Assembly: GCF_000317535.1 (NCBI RefSeq)
Contig: NC_019757.1
Span: 1,277,001-1,341,000 of the forward strand
Length of the DNA stretch: 64,000 nt
Reading direction: 5' to 3'
From: Cylindrospermum stagnale PCC 7417
GTDB lineage: Bacteria; Cyanobacteriota; Cyanobacteriia; Cyanobacteriales; Nostocaceae
The notes under the pieces were generated by a model. It was not told the origin of the DNA. It saw only the letters and a program-made list of their open reading frames with translations, and ran no database searches. Numbering within the stretch: the first letter of the stretch is position 1; each line of letters begins with the position of its first letter. The position numbers were made by a program, and so were the translations under genes. This document shows positions 26,036 to 34,596 of this stretch, in pieces.

Positions 26036-26400
26036 TGATTTCTGGCATTGTCAAAGATGGAAATGCAACTGTTAATGTCATATTCCGACTGCTAAATATA
26101 CCAGATTTTACTATTGAATTTGTTATAGACACAGGTTTTACAGATTACCTTTGTCTACCACCAGAAGCAGTTGCTTTGTTGAGTTTACCCTTCCTGTATG
26201 ATATGCCTGGAAGACTGGCTGATAATAGTTGGATAGAAATACCAATGTATGAAGCTACCATTATCTGGAATGGAGAAGAAAGAGAAGTTAACGTACTTGC
26301 TACAGGAAAGCGACCTTTACTAGGAACTGCGTTACTTGATGAACATGAACTTGTAATCCAATTTACTGAAGGCGGTTTAGTCACAATTGATGAGTTATAA
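26035..26400 (+). CDS. Clan AA retropepsin-like aspartic protease
   Basis: A 121-residue single-domain aspartic protease. The catalytic Asp lies in FVIDTGFTDYLCLPPEAVAL (hydrophobic-D-T-G), followed by a flap-like region and the second hydrophobic-Gly signature ATGKRPLLGTALLDEHELVI. Such single-domain enzymes must dimerise to be active. The start is GTG 26035, coupled to the preceding small gene. I recall small prokaryotic clan AA proteases of this length in archaea and cyanobacteria; natural substrates are unknown. Confidence 0.8.
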   Translation: MISGIVKDGNATVNVIFRLLNIPDFTIEFVIDTGFTDYLCLPPEAVALLSLPFLYDMPGRLADNSWIEIPMYEATIIWNGEEREVNVLATGKRPLLGTALLDEHELVIQFTEGGLVTIDEL

Positions 26401-26897
26401 ATGCCAGCATATCCTCAAAATATTGACTGAGTTAATTTTTCAACAGCCTTGAACAAGTCTTCTAAAGAGAATTGTACTTCAACTTTGATTGTTGAGGTTT
26501 TGGACATCTCACCAGCTAGTCTATTGTTATTAGATAGCAGTCCTAAGTTATGCATGAGTTGCTGATAAAGCTTGTAATGTTTACAAAAGTACGAATCAGA
26601 AATTGCACAAGCTCACTGCATCCTCTAAGATGAAGGTATGTATAGCGCTAGCCTTTTGTATACATTACACTCTTTTTAAGGATTACTACTCATTTACGGA
26701 TATATCCTTAATTCAGTGCTGAAATCTTCATTATTTTATAAGTAAAATCACAGATGTTTTTAGCTATTTAATTAGATTAATCTAACGTTACAGCCTACTT
26801 AAGTACGTTGATGCAACATAAATTAAATCTAGGTGCTGTTTAACATCAATTTTAGGCTTAGACACAAAATTTATATAATTAATTATTTGGGCAAGCT
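26401..26897. other. Intergenic region before the Hsp70 operon, with a small-ORF remnant
   Basis: 497 bases. On the minus strand, positions 26507-26415 encode a 30-residue frame starting MSKTSTIKVEVQFSLEDLFK. It resembles the N-terminus of small cyanobacterial antitoxin-like proteins but is cut short, so it is probably a relic. The rest is AT-rich and must contain the promoter of the five-gene operon that starts at 26898. No CIRCE-type element or clear sigma-32-like motif was recognised. Confidence 0.4.
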
Positions 26898-29114
26898 ATG
26901 GGCAAGGCAATAGGGATTGATCTGGGGACGACTAACTCTGTCGCCGCTTTTAAGTTGGCAGAAGTGGAAGTGGTGACAGCTAACGATAACACGCCCCCAG
27001 ACAGGAAACTGACGCGATCGCTTGTTGCTTGCGATCAACAAGGAAAATTTTTGGTCGGAGATCAAGCTTACAACCAGCTACGGGCTGACCCAGAAAACGT
27101 AATTATTTCTATCAAACGTTTGATGGGTAGGGGTTTCGCTGATATAGAAGTTCAAAAACAAAAAGCAGAATTGGGTTACAAAATTGCCCAACCAACTCAA
27201 GGGACAGACAACAGCATTGCGGTTTGGTTAAAAGACAAAGAATATCAGCCAGAGGATATTTCGGCAGAAATTCTCAAAAAAATTGTCCAAAATGCCCAAG
27301 CTTATCGCCTCTCATTTGACAAAACAGGGGAAGTCATCGACCAAGCTGTGATTACCATCCCCGCCTATTTCAACGATAAACAACGTTATGCTACCCGCAC
27401 AGCCGCACTTAAAGCCGGAATAACTCCCCTAGAACTATTACCAGAACCGACAGCCGCCGCTATCTCCTACGGCTTTGCACCAGACAGCGAAGATGTGAAG
27501 ACGATTTTGGTGTATGACTTTGGCGGGGGGACATTTGACGCTTCACTGATTACCGCCGGGGGAACTTCATTTATCGAACAGGGGAAAGCGGGAGATTTAT
27601 GGCTGGGAGGTGATGACATTGACTCGCGAATGATCAAGTTTGTCAAAGAGCAAGTTTCTCAACAAGAAAAAATTAGCGATATTGACGACTTGATTGCGAA
27701 TATGCCCCATTATCAACGGGTGCGATTTAACGCTGATTTGAAGTTAGCGGTAGAACGGGCTAAAGTTGAATTAAGCAGTTCTTTATCAGCACAGATTGCT
27801 CCTGCGGCTCAATTACTTGATGAATTGGGAATTGCGATGCCGATTGAGGTAGAAATTACCCGTGAGCAATTTGAGGAATTGATTGCTGATTTGGTAGATC
27901 GTTCGCTGCAAATTTGCCGCCAAGCTTTAGAATACGCTGAATATCATCTGGAAATGGTGGATATTGTGCTGCTGGTGGGTGGTTCTTCTCAAATTCCTTT
28001 GGTACAACGCAAAATCAAAGAAGTTTTTGGCACTAATAAAGTGGTGGTGCATCCCCGGCCAATGTACGCCGTAGCCGAAGGTGCCGCAATTGTCGCTGCT
28101 GGACAGACGGAGAAGGTAACGACGGTTTCTCGCGACTATTTTATTAAGTTAGTGGATGGCAAGGATAAAGTTATTAGACAAGGTGATATTTTGCCAGTGA
28201 CGACATCGCACACTTTTAAAACTGTGGCTGAGGGACAACGCCTGATTCACTTTCAGTTTTTCAGCCCTGATGAAGTCAAAGAAAGGTTAGATAAGGTGAA
28301 ATCTGATGAAAGTATTGGGGATATCTGGTTGGGGTTAGACAAAAAGTATCCAGCCGGCACGGAAATTATGGTGAATGTGGAGTTGGATGAAAAAAACAGC
28401 GCTTTGCGAATGACGGCGACTTTGAAAAATGACCCTGCGGTGAGGGTGAGTTGTATTTTTTCCCGTGGTCGTTCAGATGAGAGAATATATCAAGAGTTAG
28501 AAGCAGCGATCGCCGAACTCAATAACCAAGATTTAACTGAACTCGGTGTGGAAGCAGCTTTGAAGCTAGCAGTCCCAGTTGTGCAGTCAGCTAACCAAAT
28601 CATCGATCCGAGGACGGGAGAAGAACGCAGCGATTTACGCGATCGCGCCGGGACAAATTTGCAAAAGTTCCAAGTTTCTATGTCTCCAGAACGCCTAGAA
28701 GCCGAATCTCTGCTGCATGAATGCGATCGCATTTTTCAACTGTGCGGATTTATGCTTCCCCAACCGCAGCAGGAACGATTGCAAAAGCTGACTCAAGAGT
28801 TACAAACTGCAATAAACACCACTAACCGCTCTCAAATGGATTCTCAGAGCGAAGAAGCAAGAAAAGAACTCAGCAATCTCCCTGATGAAGTGCAGGTAGT
28901 GCAAGCGTATCTTTTGGCAATTCGCCTAGCCAAACCAGTTGCACCCACCCAAGCAAATGCCATGTTTGACAAACTCTTACGGATGATCAACGCGATGGAA
29001 AGAGATGATAGACACGAAGCTGATCGCTTAATGCATGAACTGCAACCAGATGTCAATCATTGGCTAAATCAAGAATTGCCCAGTAATAGTATTGTCACCG
29101 GACTAACTCGATGA
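26898..29114 (+). CDS. Divergent Hsp70-family protein
   Basis: A 738-residue Hsp70 homologue. ATPase signatures are intact: [17 protein letters not shown] (N-terminus), VYDFGGGTFDASLITAGG (about 200), LLVGGSSQIPLVQRKI (about 360). The substrate-binding region is strongly diverged from DnaK, with DILPVTTSHTFKTVAEGQRL in place of the usual [11 protein letters not shown] text, and it ends in a long helical region without an acidic tail. It is therefore a specialised Hsp70, not a second housekeeping DnaK. The next gene overlaps it by 4 bases, and the operon also encodes J-like and GrpE-like proteins, so the protein probably works with its own co-factors. Confidence 0.85.
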   Translation: MGKAIGIDLGTTNSVAAFKLAEVEVVTANDNTPPDRKLTRSLVACDQQGKFLVGDQAYNQLRADPENVIISIKRLMGRGFADIEVQKQKAELGYKIAQPTQGTDNSIAVWLKDKEYQPEDISAEILKKIVQNAQAYRLSFDKTGEVIDQAVITIPAYFNDKQRYATRTAALKAGITPLELLPEPTAAAISYGFAPDSEDVKTILVYDFGGGTFDASLITAGGTSFIEQGKAGDLWLGGDDIDSRMIKFVKEQVSQQEKISDIDDLIANMPHYQRVRFNADLKLAVERAKVELSSSLSAQIAPAAQLLDELGIAMPIEVEITREQFEELIADLVDRSLQICRQALEYAEYHLEMVDIVLLVGGSSQIPLVQRKIKEVFGTNKVVVHPRPMYAVAEGAAIVAAGQTEKVTTVSRDYFIKLVDGKDKVIRQGDILPVTTSHTFKTVAEGQRLIHFQFFSPDEVKERLDKVKSDESIGDIWLGLDKKYPAGTEIMVNVELDEKNSALRMTATLKNDPAVRVSCIFSRGRSDERIYQELEAAIAELNNQDLTELGVEAALKLAVPVVQSANQIIDPRTGEERSDLRDRAGTNLQKFQVSMSPERLEAESLLHECDRIFQLCGFMLPQPQQERLQKLTQELQTAINTTNRSQMDSQSEEARKELSNLPDEVQVVQAYLLAIRLAKPVAPTQANAMFDKLLRMINAMERDDRHEADRLMHELQPDVNHWLNQELPSNSIVTGLTR

Positions 29115-29620
29115 ATCTGAAGCTTAACTGTCCTGTGTGCGGGTATCAAGAAATAGAGAGCAACACTTGCCCTAACTGCGATACCGATCTTTCCCTCCTG
29201 CGGATGCTCCAAGAGTTACCACAACGAGAAAACTCACTCCTAGCAAAATTCGCTGGATGGCCATTAGGATTCGCCTTGCTGATACTAATCCTCGGTATGG
29301 GGTTGGGAGCTTATGGCAGTTTTCTCGTCGTGCAACCCAATTTATATATAGCTACTATCTCTCCTCGCAATCCAGTGGTGATGAGTAGCGCCAGCCCAAA
29401 ACCTGCGGCTAGTCCTGCTATTGCACCTGAGAAACCCCCAAAATCGAATACTTACATTGTCCAAGCTGGAGATTCTCTGAGTGCGATCGCCGAAAAATTT
29501 TGTGTTAAAGGAACTTCTTGGCAAGTCATAGCTAAAGCTAACCCTCAACTAAAAGGGCGGGAAAACGATCTAGAGGTGGGGGATCAGTTAAAAATTCCCA
29601 ACTGTCAGGAGGCGAATTAA
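29111..29620 (+). CDS. Zinc-ribbon, single-TM, LysM-domain protein
   Basis: A 169-residue membrane protein. The N-terminus is a four-cysteine zinc ribbon (CPVCGYQ and CPNCDTD). It is followed by one transmembrane helix at about 55-75 (WPLGFALLILILGMGLGAYG), a Pro/Ala/Ser-rich linker and a C-terminal LysM domain (IVQAGDSLSAIAEKF then LEVGDQLKIPNC). LysM binds peptidoglycan, so the topology is probably zinc ribbon inside and LysM in the periplasm. It overlaps the Hsp70 gene by 4 bases and the next gene by 1 (TAATG). It could tether the Hsp70 complex to the envelope. Confidence 0.8.
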   Translation: MNLKLNCPVCGYQEIESNTCPNCDTDLSLLRMLQELPQRENSLLAKFAGWPLGFALLILILGMGLGAYGSFLVVQPNLYIATISPRNPVVMSSASPKPAASPAIAPEKPPKSNTYIVQAGDSLSAIAEKFCVKGTSWQVIAKANPQLKGRENDLEVGDQLKIPNCQEAN

Positions 29621-32115
29621 TGAGCATCCTCGGCAGCTTGAATACCTTAAGTAAGTTTTTGCTGGGGGTGGGGATTGTTGATGTTTGGCGACAAGCTCCA
29701 CAAACTCAGAAAGCTTGCCGCAAGGCGGAACAACTCGCCGAAAAAAAGCACCTGCGGGAGGCAGTCACAATTGCTGCCCAGGCGATCGCACTTTGGTCGA
29801 AAAATCCAGGTTTTTGGGAACGTCGGATTTGCCAAATCTTATTAGGTGATAGTTTAGACAAGCTTAAACAGCAATATCTCCAGTGGGGTCAACAAGTTGC
29901 CGAAGCGAACAAGCTGGCGAATAACGCCCAAGCCCTTCTCAGGCAAGATATTGGTGACCCTTTAGAAACGCAAACGCTCTTAAAAGCAGTTGCCATTTAT
30001 CAAGGCTGTAGCCAAATTATTCACGATGAGCAAGTATCGGAGGCGATTAAGCAATGTCAACAGGAACTGGAACGACGGCAGCAATTTCAAGAATTAATCA
30101 TACAGGCTGATTCCCAAGCAGAAAATCTGTTTTACAAAAATGCGATCGCCATTTACCAGCAAGCCGCTGCACTTTATTCGACAGAAGCTGTCAAAAATGC
30201 GATCGCTACAGCCCAAATCCAAGTCCCCCAAGAAGAAATTTACTATTCTGCTCTCCAAAAAGTTCAGCAAGCTGAAAGTGATGGTAGATTACAAAATGCG
30301 ATCGCTCTTTTAAACTCAGCCCTGACTAACTTTCGCCGCTCCGACGGACTTGATTTACTCCACAAGCTACAATCAACAGTTAAAGGCACAAAACATTTCC
30401 GCCAAGGGTTAGCAGCAGAAAAAGCCAGTAAATTTCCAGAAGCTACATCCCATTATCAAACTGCTAAATCACACTTGCCAGATATCACCAACTGCCGCAT
30501 CAGATTAGGGCTGGTAGCAATTAAAACTCAAGACTGGATAACTGCAATATCTCACCTAGAGGGTGTACCTGGAGAACAAGCCGCTTATCTGCGGGGATTT
30601 GCCCTGGCTCAACAAAATCATTTACAGCCAGCTTATCGGGAATGGCTTGGGGTATCTGCTGATGCAATTACCGAGCAACGGCAGATTCTCAAGCATCTTT
30701 CCCAACGACAACGCCAGCAATCTCTACAGAATATTGAGCAATTGGTAGAAGTCGAAAATCTGGAACAGGCTAAAACTAACAGTCAGGAATTTCTGCAAAA
30801 ATTCGGTATTGATCCCTTGGTCGAGGCAAATCTCAATGAACATATTCAGCCACGCTTAGAAGCAGAATTTTGGCAAGGGACAAACTGGGGAATAATTGCC
30901 AATAAAATTGCAGAAAACTGGACTTTACAGCCAACTATCACCACATTACATAATTGGGTAGTAGCCACTTATTACCATGCCCAAACTGACTCTACGAAAC
31001 TTAACGATTTGATTATTGCCTTATCTACAGCATTAGCAAATCTCACTAAAGATCCGAGCCTGCAAAATGTGCCTTGGCTAGGAAATCAACCTGTCGATTT
31101 TGCCGCCTTATCTTCAGAATTGAAGCACCGATTAGAATCAGCGATTGATACAGTTAAAGATACTAATATTCAAGATTATTTAAATTTACGCGATCGCTCA
31201 CGATTAGAATTAGTTGCCTTGAAATTAATGGGTGAGCCAGCAAAATGGGGGATGAAAATAAATGATATTTTTGTCACCCCAGGTTGTTACAATAATTTTC
31301 TCTCCCAGTGGCGTGATATTTCCGTCGAGAGCATAAATGCTAGTCAAAAAAATCTGCGTTCTCTATATACTCCTTGGGGTTTAGCTGTAGCTGCTTGTTT
31401 AGAAGGCGATATTCAAAGAGCAATTCAGCTTAAACCCTCAATTAACCCTACTATTGGCATTGAAATTTTTGCTCAAAACTTTGTTGCTTACTACGAAGGC
31501 TGCTATTACCTACAGCAACAAAAATGGCGCCAAGCAATCATTCCCCTAAAGCAAGCAAAGTCAGAAATCGAAGATCATCAAGATTGGCAACAAGAAATAG
31601 ATAGGCTTTGTGGCTTACAACGTCAAGCCGTATCAGAATTTTTAGAGCATTTGGAATTAGCTGAATTTTGGTACGACCTTGTAGGCAGTAATTTTGCTAG
31701 AAGTTACTTAGCTGAATATCAAGCAGAACAACTGCGGCAGCAAGTCATTAATAATAATATTTCCCTAGCTCAAGCCTTGAGACAACTTCAAAAAATCAAA
31801 AAAACTGATATTAGTAATCCTGTTGTCATCGACCTGATAGAAAATCTTGAACTCAGCCAGGAACTAGAAGAAATTGACCAAATGCTCAAAAATCGTCAGT
31901 TTGAAGCAGTGGTGATCAAAGCTAGGTGTTCCCAGCGTGAAAGAGTTCGCTATATGGTAGCTGAGTTTTTTATCGATATATTGGTTAATGGTGTAAAAAA
32001 TGGACATTTAAATAACCCAGAAGAAATTCAGCAACTAGGACTCTGGGCTTACGAAATCTGCCCACATGAGTCAGCATTTCAAGAAATTTACCGCAGTTTG
32101 AAATTGTCTTGGTAA
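29620..32115 (+). CDS. Large helical TPR-like protein of the Hsp70 operon
   Basis: An 831-residue, almost entirely helical protein with no catalytic motif seen. A hydrophobic stretch (LSKFLLGVGIVDVW) at residues about 9-25 could be a weak membrane contact. Several helix pairs of TPR character follow, for example EQLAEKKHLREAVTIAAQAI, FYKNAIAIYQQAAALY and GRLQNAIALLNSALTN. It is likely a scaffold or substrate receptor. It lies inside the Hsp70 operon and is translationally coupled to the LysM protein. The family is not one I can name. Numerous GCGATCGC sites give it ordinary chromosomal codon texture. Confidence 0.7.
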   Translation: MSILGSLNTLSKFLLGVGIVDVWRQAPQTQKACRKAEQLAEKKHLREAVTIAAQAIALWSKNPGFWERRICQILLGDSLDKLKQQYLQWGQQVAEANKLANNAQALLRQDIGDPLETQTLLKAVAIYQGCSQIIHDEQVSEAIKQCQQELERRQQFQELIIQADSQAENLFYKNAIAIYQQAAALYSTEAVKNAIATAQIQVPQEEIYYSALQKVQQAESDGRLQNAIALLNSALTNFRRSDGLDLLHKLQSTVKGTKHFRQGLAAEKASKFPEATSHYQTAKSHLPDITNCRIRLGLVAIKTQDWITAISHLEGVPGEQAAYLRGFALAQQNHLQPAYREWLGVSADAITEQRQILKHLSQRQRQQSLQNIEQLVEVENLEQAKTNSQEFLQKFGIDPLVEANLNEHIQPRLEAEFWQGTNWGIIANKIAENWTLQPTITTLHNWVVATYYHAQTDSTKLNDLIIALSTALANLTKDPSLQNVPWLGNQPVDFAALSSELKHRLESAIDTVKDTNIQDYLNLRDRSRLELVALKLMGEPAKWGMKINDIFVTPGCYNNFLSQWRDISVESINASQKNLRSLYTPWGLAVAACLEGDIQRAIQLKPSINPTIGIEIFAQNFVAYYEGCYYLQQQKWRQAIIPLKQAKSEIEDHQDWQQEIDRLCGLQRQAVSEFLEHLELAEFWYDLVGSNFARSYLAEYQAEQLRQQVINNNISLAQALRQLQKIKKTDISNPVVIDLIENLELSQELEEIDQMLKNRQFEAVVIKARCSQRERVRYMVAEFFIDILVNGVKNGHLNNPEEIQQLGLWAYEICPHESAFQEIYRSLKLSW

Positions 32116-32158
32116 AAGGATTTTAATTTTTAATTTTTAATTGCTTAAAAAGTGTGTT

Positions 32159-32773
32159 ATGGAAAGTAATCCTTACAATATTCTGGGTGTATCCCCAGCG
32201 GCGTCAAAAGCGGAAATTACAAAAGCCTTGGCAGCAGCAATGAAGCGCAAGCAATATCCTGTAGATGTGATTGCTAAAGCCCAAAAAAGCTTGATGAAGT
32301 CAGAGGAACGCATCATAGCCGACTATTTGCGCCCTATATTACCCCCAATTAAAAGATGGCAATACAGTGATTTATCAATGTTGGATCGGCTAGCCCCAAC
32401 ACTGGTATTATTACCAGAATTTGATGGACTAGAACAAGCGATCGCCCAAGCTATCCAAGAAGAACGCCTAGAACGAGAGCCTTTACCCATCCCCTTAGCG
32501 GCATTACTTACCGAGGGGATTACAGCTTGCCAAGAGGGACGTTACCCCAAAGCTATAAAATACCTAGAAGACTACTGTCAAGGCTGCACTGAGCACGACA
32601 GCAAAGAATACATCCAAGCTAGCACTTGGCTGATTAAAGCTTATAAAATGGGTGGACAGCTACAAAGAGCGATCGCCATTTGTCAGCTTTTGACTACCCA
32701 TACCCATCCTCAAGTGCAAGCTTGGGCAAAAAACAACTTACTATTGCTATCTAAAGAGATTTCTCGTGTCTGA
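32159..32773 (+). CDS. J-domain-like protein lacking HPD
   Basis: About 204 residues. The start, ESNPYNILGVSPAASKAEIT, is J-domain helix I/II-like, but the loop that should hold HPD reads KQYPVDVIAKAQKSLM. The Hsp70-activating tripeptide is therefore absent or replaced by PVD. The C-terminal part is a TPR-like helical region (CQEGRYPKAIKYLEDYCQGC). ATG 32159 is preferred over an upstream TTG, since it places the domain at the N-terminus. It follows the scaffold gene by 43 bases and overlaps the GrpE-like gene by 8. It is probably the operon's dedicated, altered J protein. Confidence 0.7.
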   Translation: MESNPYNILGVSPAASKAEITKALAAAMKRKQYPVDVIAKAQKSLMKSEERIIADYLRPILPPIKRWQYSDLSMLDRLAPTLVLLPEFDGLEQAIAQAIQEERLEREPLPIPLAALLTEGITACQEGRYPKAIKYLEDYCQGCTEHDSKEYIQASTWLIKAYKMGGQLQRAIAICQLLTTHTHPQVQAWAKNNLLLLSKEISRV

Positions 32774-33245
32774 CTCATCCCCAACCTATATTCTCAGCCA
32801 AGAACAGCGTGACTTGCTAATGCAAAAACTTGGTAATCTGCAAAAAGAAAATGTTTTATCACAACAGTCCTTGCGAGAACAGCAAACCCAAATTGCCGCA
32901 AATACCGAAGATTTATTTTTGGAACTTTTAGAAGTTGCTGATGCCCTGGAAGCCCTGTTAGACTATCTGGAAAATCACCCCGACCCCAGTCCAGAATTTA
33001 TCGAGCGCTTACCCAGGAACATCGGCGCAGTAAATCGTAAATACCTCAGCGTACTAGGAAAGCGCCAAGTCTTGCCTATAGAATTGCCAGGTGATCAGCC
33101 AGATTTTAACTTGTGTCGCGTAGTTGATCGAGAAATCCGCACCGATGTCCCAGACCAAACAATTACTAAAGTTGTCCGTCGCGGGTTTCGTTTAGGTGAG
33201 AAAATCCTGCGCCCAGCAGAAGTAGTTACATCTAAATCAGAATAA
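32766..33245 (+). CDS. GrpE-like nucleotide exchange factor
   Basis: A 159-residue protein with a GrpE plan. It has an N-terminal coiled coil (QKENVLSQQSLREQQTQIAA), a helical middle, and a beta-rich end containing ITKVVRRGFRLGEKILRPAE, which matches the GrpE signature (v-x-x-GY-x-x-x-x-k-v-L-R-P-A-x-V). GrpE releases ADP from Hsp70. The start is GTG 32766, overlapping the J-like gene. It is shorter and more diverged than housekeeping GrpE. As last gene of the operon it completes an Hsp70, J-like and exchange-factor set. Confidence 0.75.
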   Translation: MSDSSPTYILSQEQRDLLMQKLGNLQKENVLSQQSLREQQTQIAANTEDLFLELLEVADALEALLDYLENHPDPSPEFIERLPRNIGAVNRKYLSVLGKRQVLPIELPGDQPDFNLCRVVDREIRTDVPDQTITKVVRRGFRLGEKILRPAEVVTSKSE

Positions 33246-33465
33246 GCACCGTTGATAGTTTCTATGGCTAGAAGTCATTGGCTTTGCGCCTGACTTTCCA
33301 GTCAAAAATCAAGTTACTTAACTTAAGTAGATACCTGTAGTATATTTAAATACTTTATATTACAATGGCGAGAAAATACCAGCAATGAAGTACGTAAAAA
33401 TACTATAGGCAAATACTGAAGACAAGTATTTAAGTTAATTTTTATATTCTTTTGTCAAAAAATAA

Positions 33466-33627
33466 TTGACAGAATTTAACGTCATAAATTTTAACTATTG
33501 GTTAATCTTTTCTAACCTCATCAGCCCAGATCCAGCTAAGTCAGTTCAATACACAGGAGATAATCTCACAGGCGTTGGCGATGGCGATGATATCATTATC
33601 AAGATGAATCTTGAGAAAAAAGTGTAA
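33466..33627 (+). pseudogene. TerD-like fragment
   Basis: An uninterrupted frame ends SVQYTGDNLTGVGDGDDIII followed by KMNLEKKV and a stop. This is the calcium-binding GDNxTGxGxGDDE segment of TerD-family (tellurium-resistance/stress) proteins, but both the preceding strands and the rest of the domain are missing. No credible start is present (TTG 33466 at best). It is inferred to be the remnant of a deleted ter-type gene. The surrounding region 33246-33834 otherwise holds only AT-rich DNA and a terminator. Confidence 0.5.
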
Positions 33628-33690
33628 TCACTTTGGGATTATTTGAGACTGCATATTGTTATTGCCTAAATTTATCTTTAATTACTTAAT

Positions 33691-33736
33691 GCCTATCAGG
33701 TTTGTCAAGGGAACCTAGATAGGCTATTTCTTTTGA
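33691..33736 (+). terminator. Rho-independent-type hairpin
   Basis: GCCTATCAGGTT and AACCTAGATAGGC pair as a long stem with one bulge, followed by a T-rich stretch (TATTTCTTTT). It is downstream of the TerD remnant, and probably once terminated that transcript. Confidence 0.65.
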
Positions 33737-33879
33737 AAATTAAATGGGCGAATATGCTGAGTAATGACAATAACCACAACAAGTTTAAATTACGGCTTGA
33801 TAACTATAAGATGCGATAATCAGATCATTGATATTTGTATTGTCTGGGTTTGCACTGTTTAAACTGGCTGAAAACTTCT

Positions 33880-34452
33880 ATGACTCCTCACGAAAGTGAT
33901 GCAAAAGATGCTACCGCGTCATCAAAAATATGGCGCGGTTGGCAAGAAAATCTCACCTTAATTGCGATCGCCTTATGTTTGGCATTCCTGATCCGCACTT
34001 TGATCGCTGAACCCCGCTATATCCCCTCTGAGTCCATGTTTCCCACCTTACACACAGGCGATCGCCTAGTGGTGGAAAAAATCTCCTATCGTCTTCACCC
34101 GCCCACATTTGGAGATATTATTGTTTTTCAGCCACCCGCAGAATTACAACGCCGGGGATATCCCAAAGACCAAGCCTTCATCAAGCGGATTATTGGTCAG
34201 CCAGGAGAGGTAATTAGCGTTGCTCAAGGAAAAGTTTATCTCAACGGTCAAGCTTTGTCAGAAAACTACATCGCTGAACCACCTAATCAGCCGTTCCCAC
34301 CAGTCAAAGTCCCGGAAGGTGAATTTTTTGTGATGGGAGACAACCGCAATGATAGTAATGACTCGCGCTACTGGGGCTTTTTACCGAGAAAAAATATTAT
34401 CGGTCGAGCGATATTTCGCTTCTGGCCTTTCGACCGCATCGGCTTAATATAA
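33880..34452 (+). CDS. lepB: Signal peptidase I
   Basis: A 190-residue type I signal peptidase that cleaves secretory signal peptides at the membrane surface. There is one N-terminal membrane helix (LIAIALCLAFLIRTLIAEPR). The catalytic Ser is in PSESMFPTL and the catalytic Lys in FIKRIIGQPG. The family box GDNRNDSNDSRYWGFLPRKN is present, and the C-terminus is GRAIFRFWPFDRIGLI. ATG 33880 is chosen over an upstream TTG because it begins the usual short cytosolic leader. It lies upstream of the YcaO cluster but is probably a core gene, not part of it. Confidence 0.93.
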   Translation: MTPHESDAKDATASSKIWRGWQENLTLIAIALCLAFLIRTLIAEPRYIPSESMFPTLHTGDRLVVEKISYRLHPPTFGDIIVFQPPAELQRRGYPKDQAFIKRIIGQPGEVISVAQGKVYLNGQALSENYIAEPPNQPFPPVKVPEGEFFVMGDNRNDSNDSRYWGFLPRKNIIGRAIFRFWPFDRIGLI

Positions 34453-34596
34453 ACTGCTCCAACCTACTTCGCTTTTGCGTCCTTTGCGGTAATGCCGAGC
34501 GCTCCCGTAAAGGATAGGTTTCTTCATGATTTCGCATAAGTCCTGAATTTTTAATTGTTTAATGTTTCAGCGTCAATTCATTAAAAAATAAAAACT

